In this document: piece after piece, positions 36,743 to 45,898 of the stretch
Numbering within the stretch: position 1 is the stretch's first letter
Layout of the letters: each line of letters opens with the position of its first letter
Assembly (NCBI RefSeq): GCF_000427405.1
Contig: NZ_ATXY01000003.1
Location: forward strand, 1-64,000
Source: Flectobacillus major DSM 103
GTDB taxonomy: Bacteria > Bacteroidota > Bacteroidia > Cytophagales > Spirosomataceae
Direction of reading: 5' to 3'
DNA length: 64,000 bases
Program-made: the position numbers and the translations under genes
Notes under the pieces: generated by a model
Told to the model about the DNA's origin: nothing
Seen by the model: only the letters and a program-made list of their open reading frames with translations
The model's database searches: none

Positions 36743-37241
36743 TCAAAGTGACACGCTGTCACTTTGAAAATCATATTGGATACTGACCATTTTCGAGAAT
36801 CTACTAACTGCCGAATTTATTCGCCAGTTAACTGGAATATATATTAGCATTGAGCAAGGATATTCTACAAGCTACTTAAATAGAGTTTATACATCCAAAA
36901 TCAAAGTGACACGCTGTCACTTTGAAAACCATAGTCGATACTGACCATTTTCGAGAATCTACTAACTGCCGAATCTATTCGCCAGTTAACTGGAATATAT
37001 ATTAGCATTGAGCAAGGATATTCTACAAACTGCTTAAATAGAGTTTATACCTCCAAAATCAAAGTGACACGCTGTCACTTTGAAAACCATAGTCGATACT
37101 GACCATTTTCGAGAATCTACTAACTGCCGAATCTATTCGCCAGTTAACTGGAATATATATTAGCATTGAGCAAGGCTATTCTACAAACTGCTTAAATAGA
37201 GTTTATACATCCAAAATCAAAGTGACACGCTGTCACTTTGA
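36743..37241. repeat. Tandem array: three 158-bp repeats bounded by four 25-bp palindromes
   Basis: Seen: a perfect 25-bp palindrome (11-bp arms, half-site CAAAGTGACA, centre CGC) at 36743, 36901, 37059 and 37217, exactly 158 bp apart. The intervening 133 bp are nearly identical in all three units. Each unit also holds CCAGTTAACTGG (36824, 36982, 37140) preceded by an imperfect inverted repeat AACTGCCGAA/TTCGCCAGTT. The period is not a multiple of three and no frame runs through, so it is not coding. It lies in the 1-kb gap between the divergent lyase and GH32 genes. Candidate roles are a partition centromere, a replication or recombination site, or a regulator-binding array. Confidence 0.9.
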
Positions 37242-37406
37242 AAACCATTTTCAAAATACAATATTCATTGAATAAACTATTTTTGTACAAAAACAACAGT
37301 ACCTATTTAATCCTAACACCTTGTTGTTTAGACTTTGCTAATGCAAAAAGGTGTTAGGAGACTTATTAATAGATGTATCAAAATCTAAATAAATGTAACA
37401 TTATTG

Positions 37407-37538
37407 TACTTTTGTCGCTTTCACAAAACTACAAAATTACACCAATCACCTAAAAATCAATTATTTATATATTGTATCAAAATTTAAGGTATCCGAATAA
37501 TAACTTGAAGAGGTATTGACAAATGCTTTGTACTTTTG
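37407..37538 (+). promoter_or_regulatory. Two -7 elements upstream of GH32
   Basis: Seen: TACTTTTG at 37407-37414 and again at 37531-37538, both matching TAnnTTTG. The nearer one is 28 bp before the GH32 start. A TTG 23 bp upstream of it is a weak -33 candidate. Confidence 0.5.
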
Positions 37539-37566
37539 ACCTATCCAATTGTACAAAACATTAACA

Positions 37567-39174
37567 ATGAAAACCAAAACCATGTATCCAAAAACCTTCG
37601 GAAAGAGTCTTTTCACTGTATTCGTTCTATTATTATCGCTAGGAAACGCTATGGCTCAAGAAACACCACAAGCCACCTATCATGAAACACATCGGCCACA
37701 GTATCATTTTTCGCCCGCCAAAGGCTGGATGAACGACCCCAATGGTATGTTTTATTACGAAGGTGAATATCATTTGTTTTATCAGTATTATCCCGACAAG
37801 ACCGTTTGGGGGCCTATGCACTGGGGGCATGCTGTTAGCAAAGATTTGGCTCACTGGGAAAACCTCCCTATTGCCCTATATCCCGACTCGCTAGGTTATA
37901 TCTTTTCGGGTAGTGCTGTGGTTGACTGGAAAAATACAAGTGGTTTTGGTATCAATAATCAACCGCCTCTGGTGGCTATTTTTACCTATCATGATATGGC
38001 TGGCGAAAAATCAGGTAGAAAGGATTATGAAAATCAGGGTATTGCTTACAGCAATGATAAGGGGCGTACTTGGACAAAATATGTGGGGAATCCTGTGCTA
38101 AAAAACAATGGAACTACCGATTTTAGAGACCCAAAAGTGATTTGGGATGAAGCCCGAAAGCAATGGGTTATGGCTTTGGCTGTACAAGACCATCATGAAT
38201 TTTGGGTATCAAAAGACCTTAAAAATTGGGTAAACACAGGGAGTTTTGGCAAAGAATGGGGCAATCATGGCGGGGTATGGGAATGTGCCGATTTGTTCCC
38301 ACTCAAAAATGGCAATACCACCAAATGGATTTTAATTGTTAATATCAATCCTGGTGCTCCTAATGGCGGTTCTGGAACACAATATTTTGTAGGAAATTTT
38401 GACGGAAAAACGTTTCACCTCGACGAAGATTTCAAACCTTTGGTAAGCAATGGAAATGCGGCTTGGCTCGACTACGGGCGAGATAATTATGCTGGCGTTA
38501 CGTGGTCGGATGTGCCAAAATCAGATGGTCGACGCATTTTAATTGGTTGGATGAACAACTGGCAATATGCCAATCTTGTACCTAGCTTACAGTGGCGAGG
38601 TGCCGCTACTTTGCCAAGAGAACTAAAATTAGTGGCTACTCCACAAGGATACAGAGTGGCGGTTGTACCAGTCAAAGAGCTACAGTCACTAAGAAATATC
38701 AAGCAGGTTTTTTCTCTAAAAAATCAAAAAGTAAAAACGGCTATCGACTTAACGCCTCAATTAGGCTTTAAGTCAACTTTGTCCGAAATAGAAATATCCT
38801 TTGAAAAACCTCAATCAAAAGGTATTCTTGAGATTGAAATAGCCAATAATAAAGGTGAGCGTTATGTCATTGGCTATAATACAAGTACAAATACTTTTTT
38901 TAGCGACAGAACACAATCGGGAAAAATTCAGTTTTCAGACAAGTTTGCCAATAGTGTTCATACAGCACCAAGGTTATCCAATAGCAATACCATAAAGCTT
39001 CATGTATTTTTTGATGTGGCATCTGCCGAGCTATTTGCCGATGGCGGTACTAGTGTTTTGACAGATACATTTTTTCCTAATGAAGACTATACCAAAATTC
39101 AGCTCAAAACCGACGGCACTACAATTGCCATAAAGGAACTGAAAATATGGTCACTAAAAAGTACATGGAAATAA
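37567..39174 (+). CDS. GH32 fructan hydrolase (levanase/inulinase-like)
   Basis: 535 residues from the ATG at 37567. The signal peptide ends near GNAMAQ. The five-bladed propeller shows all three GH32 acidic motifs: WMNDPNG (nucleophile), FRDPKV (transition-state stabiliser) and WECADLF (acid/base). A C-terminal beta-sandwich follows, with VFFDVASAELFADGG. It hydrolyses beta-fructosidic bonds in fructans or sucrose. It sits just upstream of a hybrid regulator whose sensor resembles the fructose-sensing type, which fits a fructan locus. Confidence 0.93.
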   Translation: MKTKTMYPKTFGKSLFTVFVLLLSLGNAMAQETPQATYHETHRPQYHFSPAKGWMNDPNGMFYYEGEYHLFYQYYPDKTVWGPMHWGHAVSKDLAHWENLPIALYPDSLGYIFSGSAVVDWKNTSGFGINNQPPLVAIFTYHDMAGEKSGRKDYENQGIAYSNDKGRTWTKYVGNPVLKNNGTTDFRDPKVIWDEARKQWVMALAVQDHHEFWVSKDLKNWVNTGSFGKEWGNHGGVWECADLFPLKNGNTTKWILIVNINPGAPNGGSGTQYFVGNFDGKTFHLDEDFKPLVSNGNAAWLDYGRDNYAGVTWSDVPKSDGRRILIGWMNNWQYANLVPSLQWRGAATLPRELKLVATPQGYRVAVVPVKELQSLRNIKQVFSLKNQKVKTAIDLTPQLGFKSTLSEIEISFEKPQSKGILEIEIANNKGERYVIGYNTSTNTFFSDRTQSGKIQFSDKFANSVHTAPRLSNSNTIKLHVFFDVASAELFADGGTSVLTDTFFPNEDYTKIQLKTDGTTIAIKELKIWSLKSTWK

Positions 39175-39338
39175 CATCTGTGAAACAGCTTCACCAAGTT
39201 TTGTTTTTCCATGAAAAAAGGTATTTCAATCGTCATCAAGAAGTACTCAGTTGGTTGGCAAAAATTCAATAACAACTTATTAGCTTATTCATTTTTCAAA
39301 ATACTTCTTCTAATAATACTGCATTATACTAGACATAC

Positions 39339-39382
39339 ACGGTATTGTACCAAGCCAAAGTAAAAAATTGGTACAATACCGT
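39339..39382 (+). terminator. Terminator after GH32
   Basis: Seen: 15-bp perfect arms ACGGTATTGTACCAA (39339-39353) and its complement (39368-39382), loop 14 nt, 165 bp beyond the GH32 stop, in the 369-bp gap before the hybrid regulator. Confidence 0.75.
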
Positions 39383-39543
39383 AAAAACCTAGTGCTACTC
39401 TGTGTTATAAAATATTCAAGAATCAAGCATATTTTTATTTTGCTCCATAACTTTAAGATAATTTGCGGTAGCAATTTATCTTTTTCGCTTTATAAAGCCT
39501 CGGCAACTATGGCATGTTTGATACATTATACAAAGACAAACTC

Positions 39544-42255
39544 ATGAAAAGAATCTTTCAAATATTAATATCCATATTTGTTTTGGTATGGCTCAACGCT
39601 TGTCATCGTAAAAGTGAGCCAGCCTTTACTATCGGGTTTTCGCAATGTGGTATGGACGACCGCTGGCGAGTAGAAATGGTAGAAAGTATGAATCGAGAGT
39701 TGAGTTTTTATCCAGAGTCGTCGATGATCCTCAAAGATGCTCGATGGAACAACCAAACACAAATCAATGATATAGAGAATTTTATTGCTCAAAAAGTAGA
39801 TTTAATAATCGTTTCGCCCAACGAAAGCCTTATATTACAACCTGTTATTGAAAAAGCTTTTCAGCAAGGTATTCCTGTAATAGTAGTAGACAGACGCATC
39901 TATTCTAGCCAGTTTACGGCTTTTGTGGGGGCTAGCAATTATTTGGTGGGTAAAAATGCAGGCGAATATGCCAATATATTACTCAATGGAAAAGGGCATA
40001 TTTTAGAGATTGGCTTTGGCCCCACAAGTACTCCTTCTATTGATAGACACGCAGGGTTTCTGCATGCTATCAACCAACATACTGGCTTACACATTGATGA
40101 GTATTATAACAGAAATTGGTCGCAAGAACAGTGGGGGGCTGTACTAAAAGACTACCTGAAAAAGAAGCCAACATCTGTTGATTTAATTTTTCTTCACAAC
40201 GACCGAAGTGCCAACCACTGCTACAAAATCTGTAAAGAATTAGGACTAGAAAAGAAAATCAAAATTATTGGTGTTGATGGAAGTGTCGGCGAAGACCTTG
40301 GACTTGATTTGGTACAAAAAGGTAAAATAAATGCTACCATTTTGTATCCGAGTGGCGGAGAAGAGGCCATCCAAATTGCTATGAAAATTTTGAAAAAACA
40401 GCCTTATCATAAAGAAAATGAGCTATTTAGTACCGTAATTGATGCCAAAAATGTCAGTATTATGCTGGCTCAGCACCAAAAAATCAAAGAACAACAAGAA
40501 GATATTAAGCGACAAGTCACTAAAATTCAGGACTTAACTCGTATCTTTTCCTTTCAGCGAAATACCCTATACCTTACCCTTTTTTTCTTGTTGATGGTAC
40601 TTTCTTTAGGAGGCGTATTATTCTATTTATTAAGAGAAAAACAAAAATCAAACCTTATACTAGAACAGCAAAACCACGCTATTCTGGCTCAAAAAAATGA
40701 AATAGAACGGATTTCGCAGTTGGCCAAACAAGCCACCGAAGACAAACTTCGTTTTTATTCCTATATCTCACACGAATTTAGGACACCCCTGAGCCTTATT
40801 CTAACACCCACCGAAGATATTTTACACCGTAAATCGGGCGATGTCAAAGAAACCCGTCAGGCATTTCAGTTAATTTATAAAAATGCCAATCGGCTGCTTC
40901 GACTGGTTGATCAGCTACTAGAACTCAGAAAAGTAGACGCTGGCAAAATGGAATTAGAGCTTCAACAACGTGACTTGATTGCTTTTGTCAAAGAAATCGT
41001 TACCGATTTCAACCTAAAAGCTAAAACACAACATATTGATTTACAGTTTATTTGTCCATTCAAAACACTACCTTTTTGGTTTGATGCCGAAAAGCTTGAT
41101 AAGGTTTTTTTCAATATTATTTCTAATGCCTTCAAATATACCCCCGAAGGAGGTTCTATTCATATTTCATTACTGAAAAATATAGAGAAAATAGAAATTC
41201 TCATTTCCGATAATGGTATTGGTATGAGCAAAGAAGAAAAAGACCGAGCCTTTGATTTGTTTTACCGAGGCAACCAAAATATTTCTTTGGGTACGGGTTT
41301 AGGCTTGGCTTTATCTCGCGAGTTTGTCTGCCTACATCAAGGAGAAATAGAAGTAGATTCACAGAAAGGAAAAGGCACAACTTTCAAAATCATTTTGCCC
41401 ATCATTAATCCTAGCCCTAATGCTGAGGCCACCGAAAAGGTTGTTGAAAAACCCTATTTGCGTGAGGTACTAGAACCAAAAGTGGTAGCTGATACCGAAA
41501 CCCTTCAATTGCACGACAACACCGTTGTTTTGATAGAAGATAACCAAGATTTGAATTTGTTTTTACGGAAAAAACTAGAAAATTCGTACAACACCGTAGC
41601 GGTAGAAACAGCCGAAAAAGGCTGGGAAGAAATTCTCAAAAATATTCCCGACCTAATAATCAGCGATGTAATGTTACCAGAAATGGATGGATTTTCGTTA
41701 ACCCAAAAAATTAAAAATGATTTTCGTACTTCGCATATTCCTGTAATTTTGCTGACCGCCAAAGGCCAGATGGAAAGCCAAATTGAAGGTACAAAAGCAG
41801 GAGCGGATGCCTATATTGCTAAGCCTTTTAATCAACAATTATTAGAAGAAAAAATCAAAGGATTACTCGAAAATCGTGACAGAATGCGTCGTCGTTTTTC
41901 GAGTGAAATAACCAATCCCAGCCAAATACAAAAAAATGAGCGTAAATTTTTGGTAGAATTTGAATTATTAATTGAAAAAAATATCAAAGATAGCTCTTTG
42001 TCTGTCGAAAAACTCAGTAAGGAATTGGGTATGTCGAGGGTACAATTGTTTAGAAAAATATCGGCACTAACCAATAAAAATGTTACCGATTATATAGCCG
42101 ATTTTAAGCTACTAAAAGCTAAAGCCCTTTTAAAAGAATCCGATAAAACTATTGCAGAAATAGCTTACGAAACTGGTTTTAATAACCCTAGTTACTTCAC
42201 TACCTTCTTCAAACAAAAGACTCATCAAACGCCTTCTGAGTGGCGAAATTCGTGA
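39544..42255 (+). CDS. Hybrid two-component system regulator with RbsB-like periplasmic sensor
   Basis: About 903 residues from the ATG at 39544. Order: signal anchor and Cys, periplasmic sugar-binding domain of the RbsB type (about 25-305; TIGFSQCGMDDRWRVEM, VVDRRIYSSQFTAFVGAS), membrane helix near 345-363, coiled coil, HisKA with the phospho-His at about 410 (YISHEFRTPLSL), HATPase (NIISNAFKYTPEGG, GTGLGLALSREF), receiver (LIISDVMLPEMDGF) and AraC helix-turn-helix (IAEIAYETGFNNPSYFTTFFKQKT). It is the built-in regulator of the adjacent SusCD locus; RbsB-type sensors of this family bind monosaccharides, fructose in the best-known case. Confidence 0.95.
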   Translation: MKRIFQILISIFVLVWLNACHRKSEPAFTIGFSQCGMDDRWRVEMVESMNRELSFYPESSMILKDARWNNQTQINDIENFIAQKVDLIIVSPNESLILQPVIEKAFQQGIPVIVVDRRIYSSQFTAFVGASNYLVGKNAGEYANILLNGKGHILEIGFGPTSTPSIDRHAGFLHAINQHTGLHIDEYYNRNWSQEQWGAVLKDYLKKKPTSVDLIFLHNDRSANHCYKICKELGLEKKIKIIGVDGSVGEDLGLDLVQKGKINATILYPSGGEEAIQIAMKILKKQPYHKENELFSTVIDAKNVSIMLAQHQKIKEQQEDIKRQVTKIQDLTRIFSFQRNTLYLTLFFLLMVLSLGGVLFYLLREKQKSNLILEQQNHAILAQKNEIERISQLAKQATEDKLRFYSYISHEFRTPLSLILTPTEDILHRKSGDVKETRQAFQLIYKNANRLLRLVDQLLELRKVDAGKMELELQQRDLIAFVKEIVTDFNLKAKTQHIDLQFICPFKTLPFWFDAEKLDKVFFNIISNAFKYTPEGGSIHISLLKNIEKIEILISDNGIGMSKEEKDRAFDLFYRGNQNISLGTGLGLALSREFVCLHQGEIEVDSQKGKGTTFKIILPIINPSPNAEATEKVVEKPYLREVLEPKVVADTETLQLHDNTVVLIEDNQDLNLFLRKKLENSYNTVAVETAEKGWEEILKNIPDLIISDVMLPEMDGFSLTQKIKNDFRTSHIPVILLTAKGQMESQIEGTKAGADAYIAKPFNQQLLEEKIKGLLENRDRMRRRFSSEITNPSQIQKNERKFLVEFELLIEKNIKDSSLSVEKLSKELGMSRVQLFRKISALTNKNVTDYIADFKLLKAKALLKESDKTIAEIAYETGFNNPSYFTTFFKQKTHQTPSEWRNS

Positions 42256-42274
42256 TGTATCATTACTGATAAAT

Positions 42275-42310
42275 AGGTAACAAAAGTTGAATATTCAACT
42301 TTTGTTACCT
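42275..42310 (+). terminator. Perfect 36-bp palindrome after the hybrid regulator
   Basis: Seen: 18-bp arms (42275-42292 and 42293-42310) with no spacer, core AAAAGTTGAATATTCAAC, 19 bp after the stop codon. It is most likely a terminator. Confidence 0.75.
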
Positions 42311-42413
42311 CAATAAAAAACACACAACACTCTGATTAGCAAATATTTACACACCTGTATCAATATCAATATTCTTTGAAAGAATACTTACATTCATTCC
42401 TCTCGTTATAAGA

Positions 42414-42421
42414 TAATTTTG
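42414..42421 (+). promoter_or_regulatory. -7 element for the SusC-SusD operon
   Basis: Seen: TAATTTTG, matching TAnnTTTG, 257 bp upstream of the SusC start. The implied leader of about 250 nt contains short frames with no family resemblance, which I treat as chance. Confidence 0.4.
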
Positions 42422-42678
42422 ATTCATCGAAAACTTCTAAAAGTTCAACTATGAATCTAATTATACTTACTTTCTCATACACACATACCTTCGTATCGAA
42501 CCAACTACTACGGAGGTTTAATCACATTATAATAACTATTATGATGGCCATTTGTCAACAGCTACAACAATTTTGTCTATTAACTCCCAATCATACCAAT
42601 ACCCGTCGATTCAACCGAATCGCCACACAAATAAAAAGTACCAATTAAAAACCATTTTTAACCTAATATCCAAAAATA

Positions 42679-45600
42679 ATGAGAAAAACTTTATTATTCA
42701 TGCTCACCTGTGCCTTGCTTGCCACTGTGCAAGTAACCTTTGCACAGCAACGAACCATTACAGGCAAGGTTGTAGCTGCCGAAACAAATGAATTACTAAT
42801 TGGGGCAAACGTACAGATTACTGGTACGTCGAAAGGGGCAACCACCAATTCCGAAGGTACGTTTTCGCTCAATTTACCCGAAAATGCTACTTCATTGACG
42901 GTATCTTTTGTAGGATATACTACCCAAGAAGTACCTATAGCAGGACAAAGTAATATTGTAATAGCCCTAAAAGCTGGAAAAGAATTGAGCGAGGTAGTAG
43001 TAGTAGGTTATACCTCTTCTCGTAAACAAGATTTGACGGGGTCGGTAGCGGTAGTAGATATGAAACCCCTCAAAAATATTAGTTCGGGCAACCCGATGCA
43101 GTCCTTGCAAGGGCGTGTTGCTGGCTTGTACATCGAAAAGGACGGCTCGCCTAATGGCTCAAATAGCCGTATTTTGATTCGTGGAGCTAATACTTTGGGC
43201 AACAACGACCCACTCTATATTATCGACGGTATTCCAACTACTCGTCCTGAAGTATTTCAAAATATTAGCCCATCCAATATTGAGTCGGTACAAGTATTGA
43301 AAGACGCTTCGGCCGAATCTATTTATGGTGCTCGTGCATCGAATGGGGTAATTATTGTTACCACCAAAAATGGCGGGAATACCAACGGAAAAATAGAATT
43401 TCAGTACAATAGCAGTGTGTCGATTCAGTCAGAAAAATCTATGCGTTTGAAAATGCTCAATGCTGTAGACAGGGGAAAAGCCCTTTGGCAAGCATCTATC
43501 AACGACGGGCAAGACCCAGCAGCAGGCTATGGCGAAATCTATAATTTTGACTGGAACAAAAACTTTAGCAATCCTGTACTCAATGGTATTTCGGTAAAGC
43601 CCTTTGTTGGTGGCGACCCTAACACTCCTGTAGGCGATACCAATTGGCAAGATGTTATGTACAAAACAGGTATTGTAACCCGCAATGATTTTACGATTTC
43701 GACAGGTAACAAAACTTCGTCAATTGAGGTAAACTTTGGACAACTCAAAAATACAGGGATGTTGCGTTTTACTGGCTACGAGCGTTTGAGCGGAAGCATC
43801 AATGCCATTACACGTGCATTTGACGACAAGCTCAAAATTGGCCTTAGTTTAAGGGTAGCCAATTCTGACGAAACCCTAACCGCTAGAGATTTGGGGGGTG
43901 CTACAACAACCTTTTTGGCTGTAACATTAGCTCCAACAATTCCAGTTTACCAAAAAGATGGCATTACGTATGCTGGTGCGTCGGGTGCTGGGTATTCAGA
44001 CAGAAATAACCCTTTGCACATGCAAGATTTGGCAAAATGGAACAATGCCAATCGCTTGAGTACTTTTGGAAACGTATTTATTGAAGTACAACCTATCAAA
44101 AACTTGTTTTTCAAAACCAATATTGGTGCCGACGATGCACGATTTTTAAACAAAGTCATTACACCGACTTTCTCGGAAGGAGCTTTCAACCGTACCACCA
44201 ACAGCTTACAGTTTGATCAAAACCATTTTTTGAGCGTAACTTGGTCAAATACCCTTCGATATAACTGGGATTTGAGCGATATTCATCACTTTAAGTTTTT
44301 GGTAGGAACAGAGTATATAAAAACAGATTTAGATTTTCAAACCACCAAAAAAGAAGGCTACGCTCTTCAAACAGAAGATTATTTTACCCTTAATGCAGGT
44401 ACAGGTAATACCACTGTTTCGGGTGGTTCTACAGGACACCGCTTGTATTCACAATTTGCTAGGGTTGATTACAACCTTTCTGACAAATATTTGGCGGCTC
44501 TTACGATTCGCCGTGATGGTTCGTCAAGATTTGGTGCCGATAACCAATATGGTATATTTCCAGCAGCTTCGTTTGGTTGGAAACTCGACCGAGAAAATTT
44601 TATGAAAGACAGCAAAGTGTTCTCTGAATTAAAAGCAAGAGTTGGGGTAGGCCGAGTAGGAAACCAGCAAATTGGTGACTTAGCACGTTTTGGGCTATTC
44701 GATACCCGATATGGTACTACACAAGCACAGTTGGGAGGTGGTTTTTGGGAGCAATACATGAATATAGGTACAGCTTATTCACTGTCAGGAGCTAATACAG
44801 GTACATTACCGTCGGGTTTTGTACAAACACAAGCTGCCAACTCAGCCCTAAAATGGGAAAGTACCGAAGAAATCAATGCAGGGGTAGACTTTGCTTTTTT
44901 GAATAACAAAATCTTTGGTTCATTCGACTACTTTACCCGCAATACCACTGGTATTTTGATTACACCTCCAGTAGCATCGGCACTAGGTGAAGGACAATCA
45001 AAAGCCGTAAATGGTGCTTCAAAATCCAATAAAGGTTGGGAATTGGTACTGGGCTATCATGGCGATACTGACAATGGGCTCAAATATAATGTAACAGCCA
45101 ACTTTGCTCATTTTAGAGACAAAATCACTGAATTGCCAGAAAATGTTCGTCCAGCCTATGCAGGAAACCTCATCAATACCATTATAGGGCATTCGCAATT
45201 TGATATTTTTGGTTACAAAACCAATGGCCTTTTCCAATCGCAAGCCGAAGTAGATGCTGCACCCACTCAGGTAGGAGCAGGGCCAGGCCGAATCCGCTAT
45301 GTTGATACCAACAACGATGGTAAAATAGATGACCTTGATAGAACTTGGTTGGGTACAACCCTTCCTGCTCTTGAGTATGGTTTAAGAATAGATGTGTCGT
45401 ACAAAAAATGGGACTTGGCCTTATTTGGTTCGGGCGTAGCGGGCAGAACAGGCTTTGATGTATATACCTTGTTCAACAACCTCATGAAAGGTAGAGAAAA
45501 TGTAGGCCCTGGGGTATTTAATGGATGGACTCCACAAAATCCAAATACAAGAGTACCAGCCCTAACACTAAAAGATAACAACAACGAAGGCCGTACTTCC

Positions 45601-45825
45601 GACTATTTTATTGTAAATACCTCGTATTTCAAAATGCGTAATATTCAATTAGGCTATACGATTCAGCCAAAGGCGGTATTCTCGCGAATTCGTGTTTTTG
45701 CCATGGCCGAAAACTTATTTTGGCTCAAAAGCAGTAGCTACCAAAGCCCCGACCCTGAGCGTATCGATCTAGACCCTGTTCCGATTCCAAAAACTTTTAC
45801 GTTTGGTATAAACGCATCTTTTTAG
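42679..45825 (+). CDS. SusC/RagA TonB-linked outer-membrane transporter
   Basis: 1048 residues. Signal peptide to about residue 23 (VTFAQQ), a CarboxypepD_reg_2 domain (TITGKVVAAETNELLIGANVQI), the SusC TonB-box-like segment LSEVVVVGYTSSRKQDLTGSVAVVD, a plug domain (LQGRVAGLYIEKDGSPNGSNSRILIRGANTL; ESVQVLKDASAESIYGARASNGVIIVTTK) and a 22-strand barrel ending in FTFGINASF. It imports oligosaccharides with the SusD partner encoded 73 bp downstream. Confidence 0.97.
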   Translation: MRKTLLFMLTCALLATVQVTFAQQRTITGKVVAAETNELLIGANVQITGTSKGATTNSEGTFSLNLPENATSLTVSFVGYTTQEVPIAGQSNIVIALKAGKELSEVVVVGYTSSRKQDLTGSVAVVDMKPLKNISSGNPMQSLQGRVAGLYIEKDGSPNGSNSRILIRGANTLGNNDPLYIIDGIPTTRPEVFQNISPSNIESVQVLKDASAESIYGARASNGVIIVTTKNGGNTNGKIEFQYNSSVSIQSEKSMRLKMLNAVDRGKALWQASINDGQDPAAGYGEIYNFDWNKNFSNPVLNGISVKPFVGGDPNTPVGDTNWQDVMYKTGIVTRNDFTISTGNKTSSIEVNFGQLKNTGMLRFTGYERLSGSINAITRAFDDKLKIGLSLRVANSDETLTARDLGGATTTFLAVTLAPTIPVYQKDGITYAGASGAGYSDRNNPLHMQDLAKWNNANRLSTFGNVFIEVQPIKNLFFKTNIGADDARFLNKVITPTFSEGAFNRTTNSLQFDQNHFLSVTWSNTLRYNWDLSDIHHFKFLVGTEYIKTDLDFQTTKKEGYALQTEDYFTLNAGTGNTTVSGGSTGHRLYSQFARVDYNLSDKYLAALTIRRDGSSRFGADNQYGIFPAASFGWKLDRENFMKDSKVFSELKARVGVGRVGNQQIGDLARFGLFDTRYGTTQAQLGGGFWEQYMNIGTAYSLSGANTGTLPSGFVQTQAANSALKWESTEEINAGVDFAFLNNKIFGSFDYFTRNTTGILITPPVASALGEGQSKAVNGASKSNKGWELVLGYHGDTDNGLKYNVTANFAHFRDKITELPENVRPAYAGNLINTIIGHSQFDIFGYKTNGLFQSQAEVDAAPTQVGAGPGRIRYVDTNNDGKIDDLDRTWLGTTLPALEYGLRIDVSYKKWDLALFGSGVAGRTGFDVYTLFNNLMKGRENVGPGVFNGWTPQNPNTRVPALTLKDNNNEGRTSDYFIVNTSYFKMRNIQLGYTIQPKAVFSRIRVFAMAENLFWLKSSSYQSPDPERIDLDPVPIPKTFTFGINASF

Positions 45826-45898
45826 GCAATCCACAAAAACTGGTCGCAGGTACATAACAAGCCATTGAATTAACTTTTCCAACTTCGATTCTAAAAAA

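Noticed and set aside
36743-37241. CRISPR array
   Set aside because: The spacers are near-identical and 133 bp long and there are no cas genes; the structure is a tandem repeat.
36743-37241. Integron attC array
   Set aside because: No cassette genes between repeats, no integrase, and the attC core sequences are not present.
42451-42791. Two short plus-strand frames before SusC
   Set aside because: Low-complexity composition, overlap with each other and with the SusC start, and no family resemblance; treated as leader sequence.
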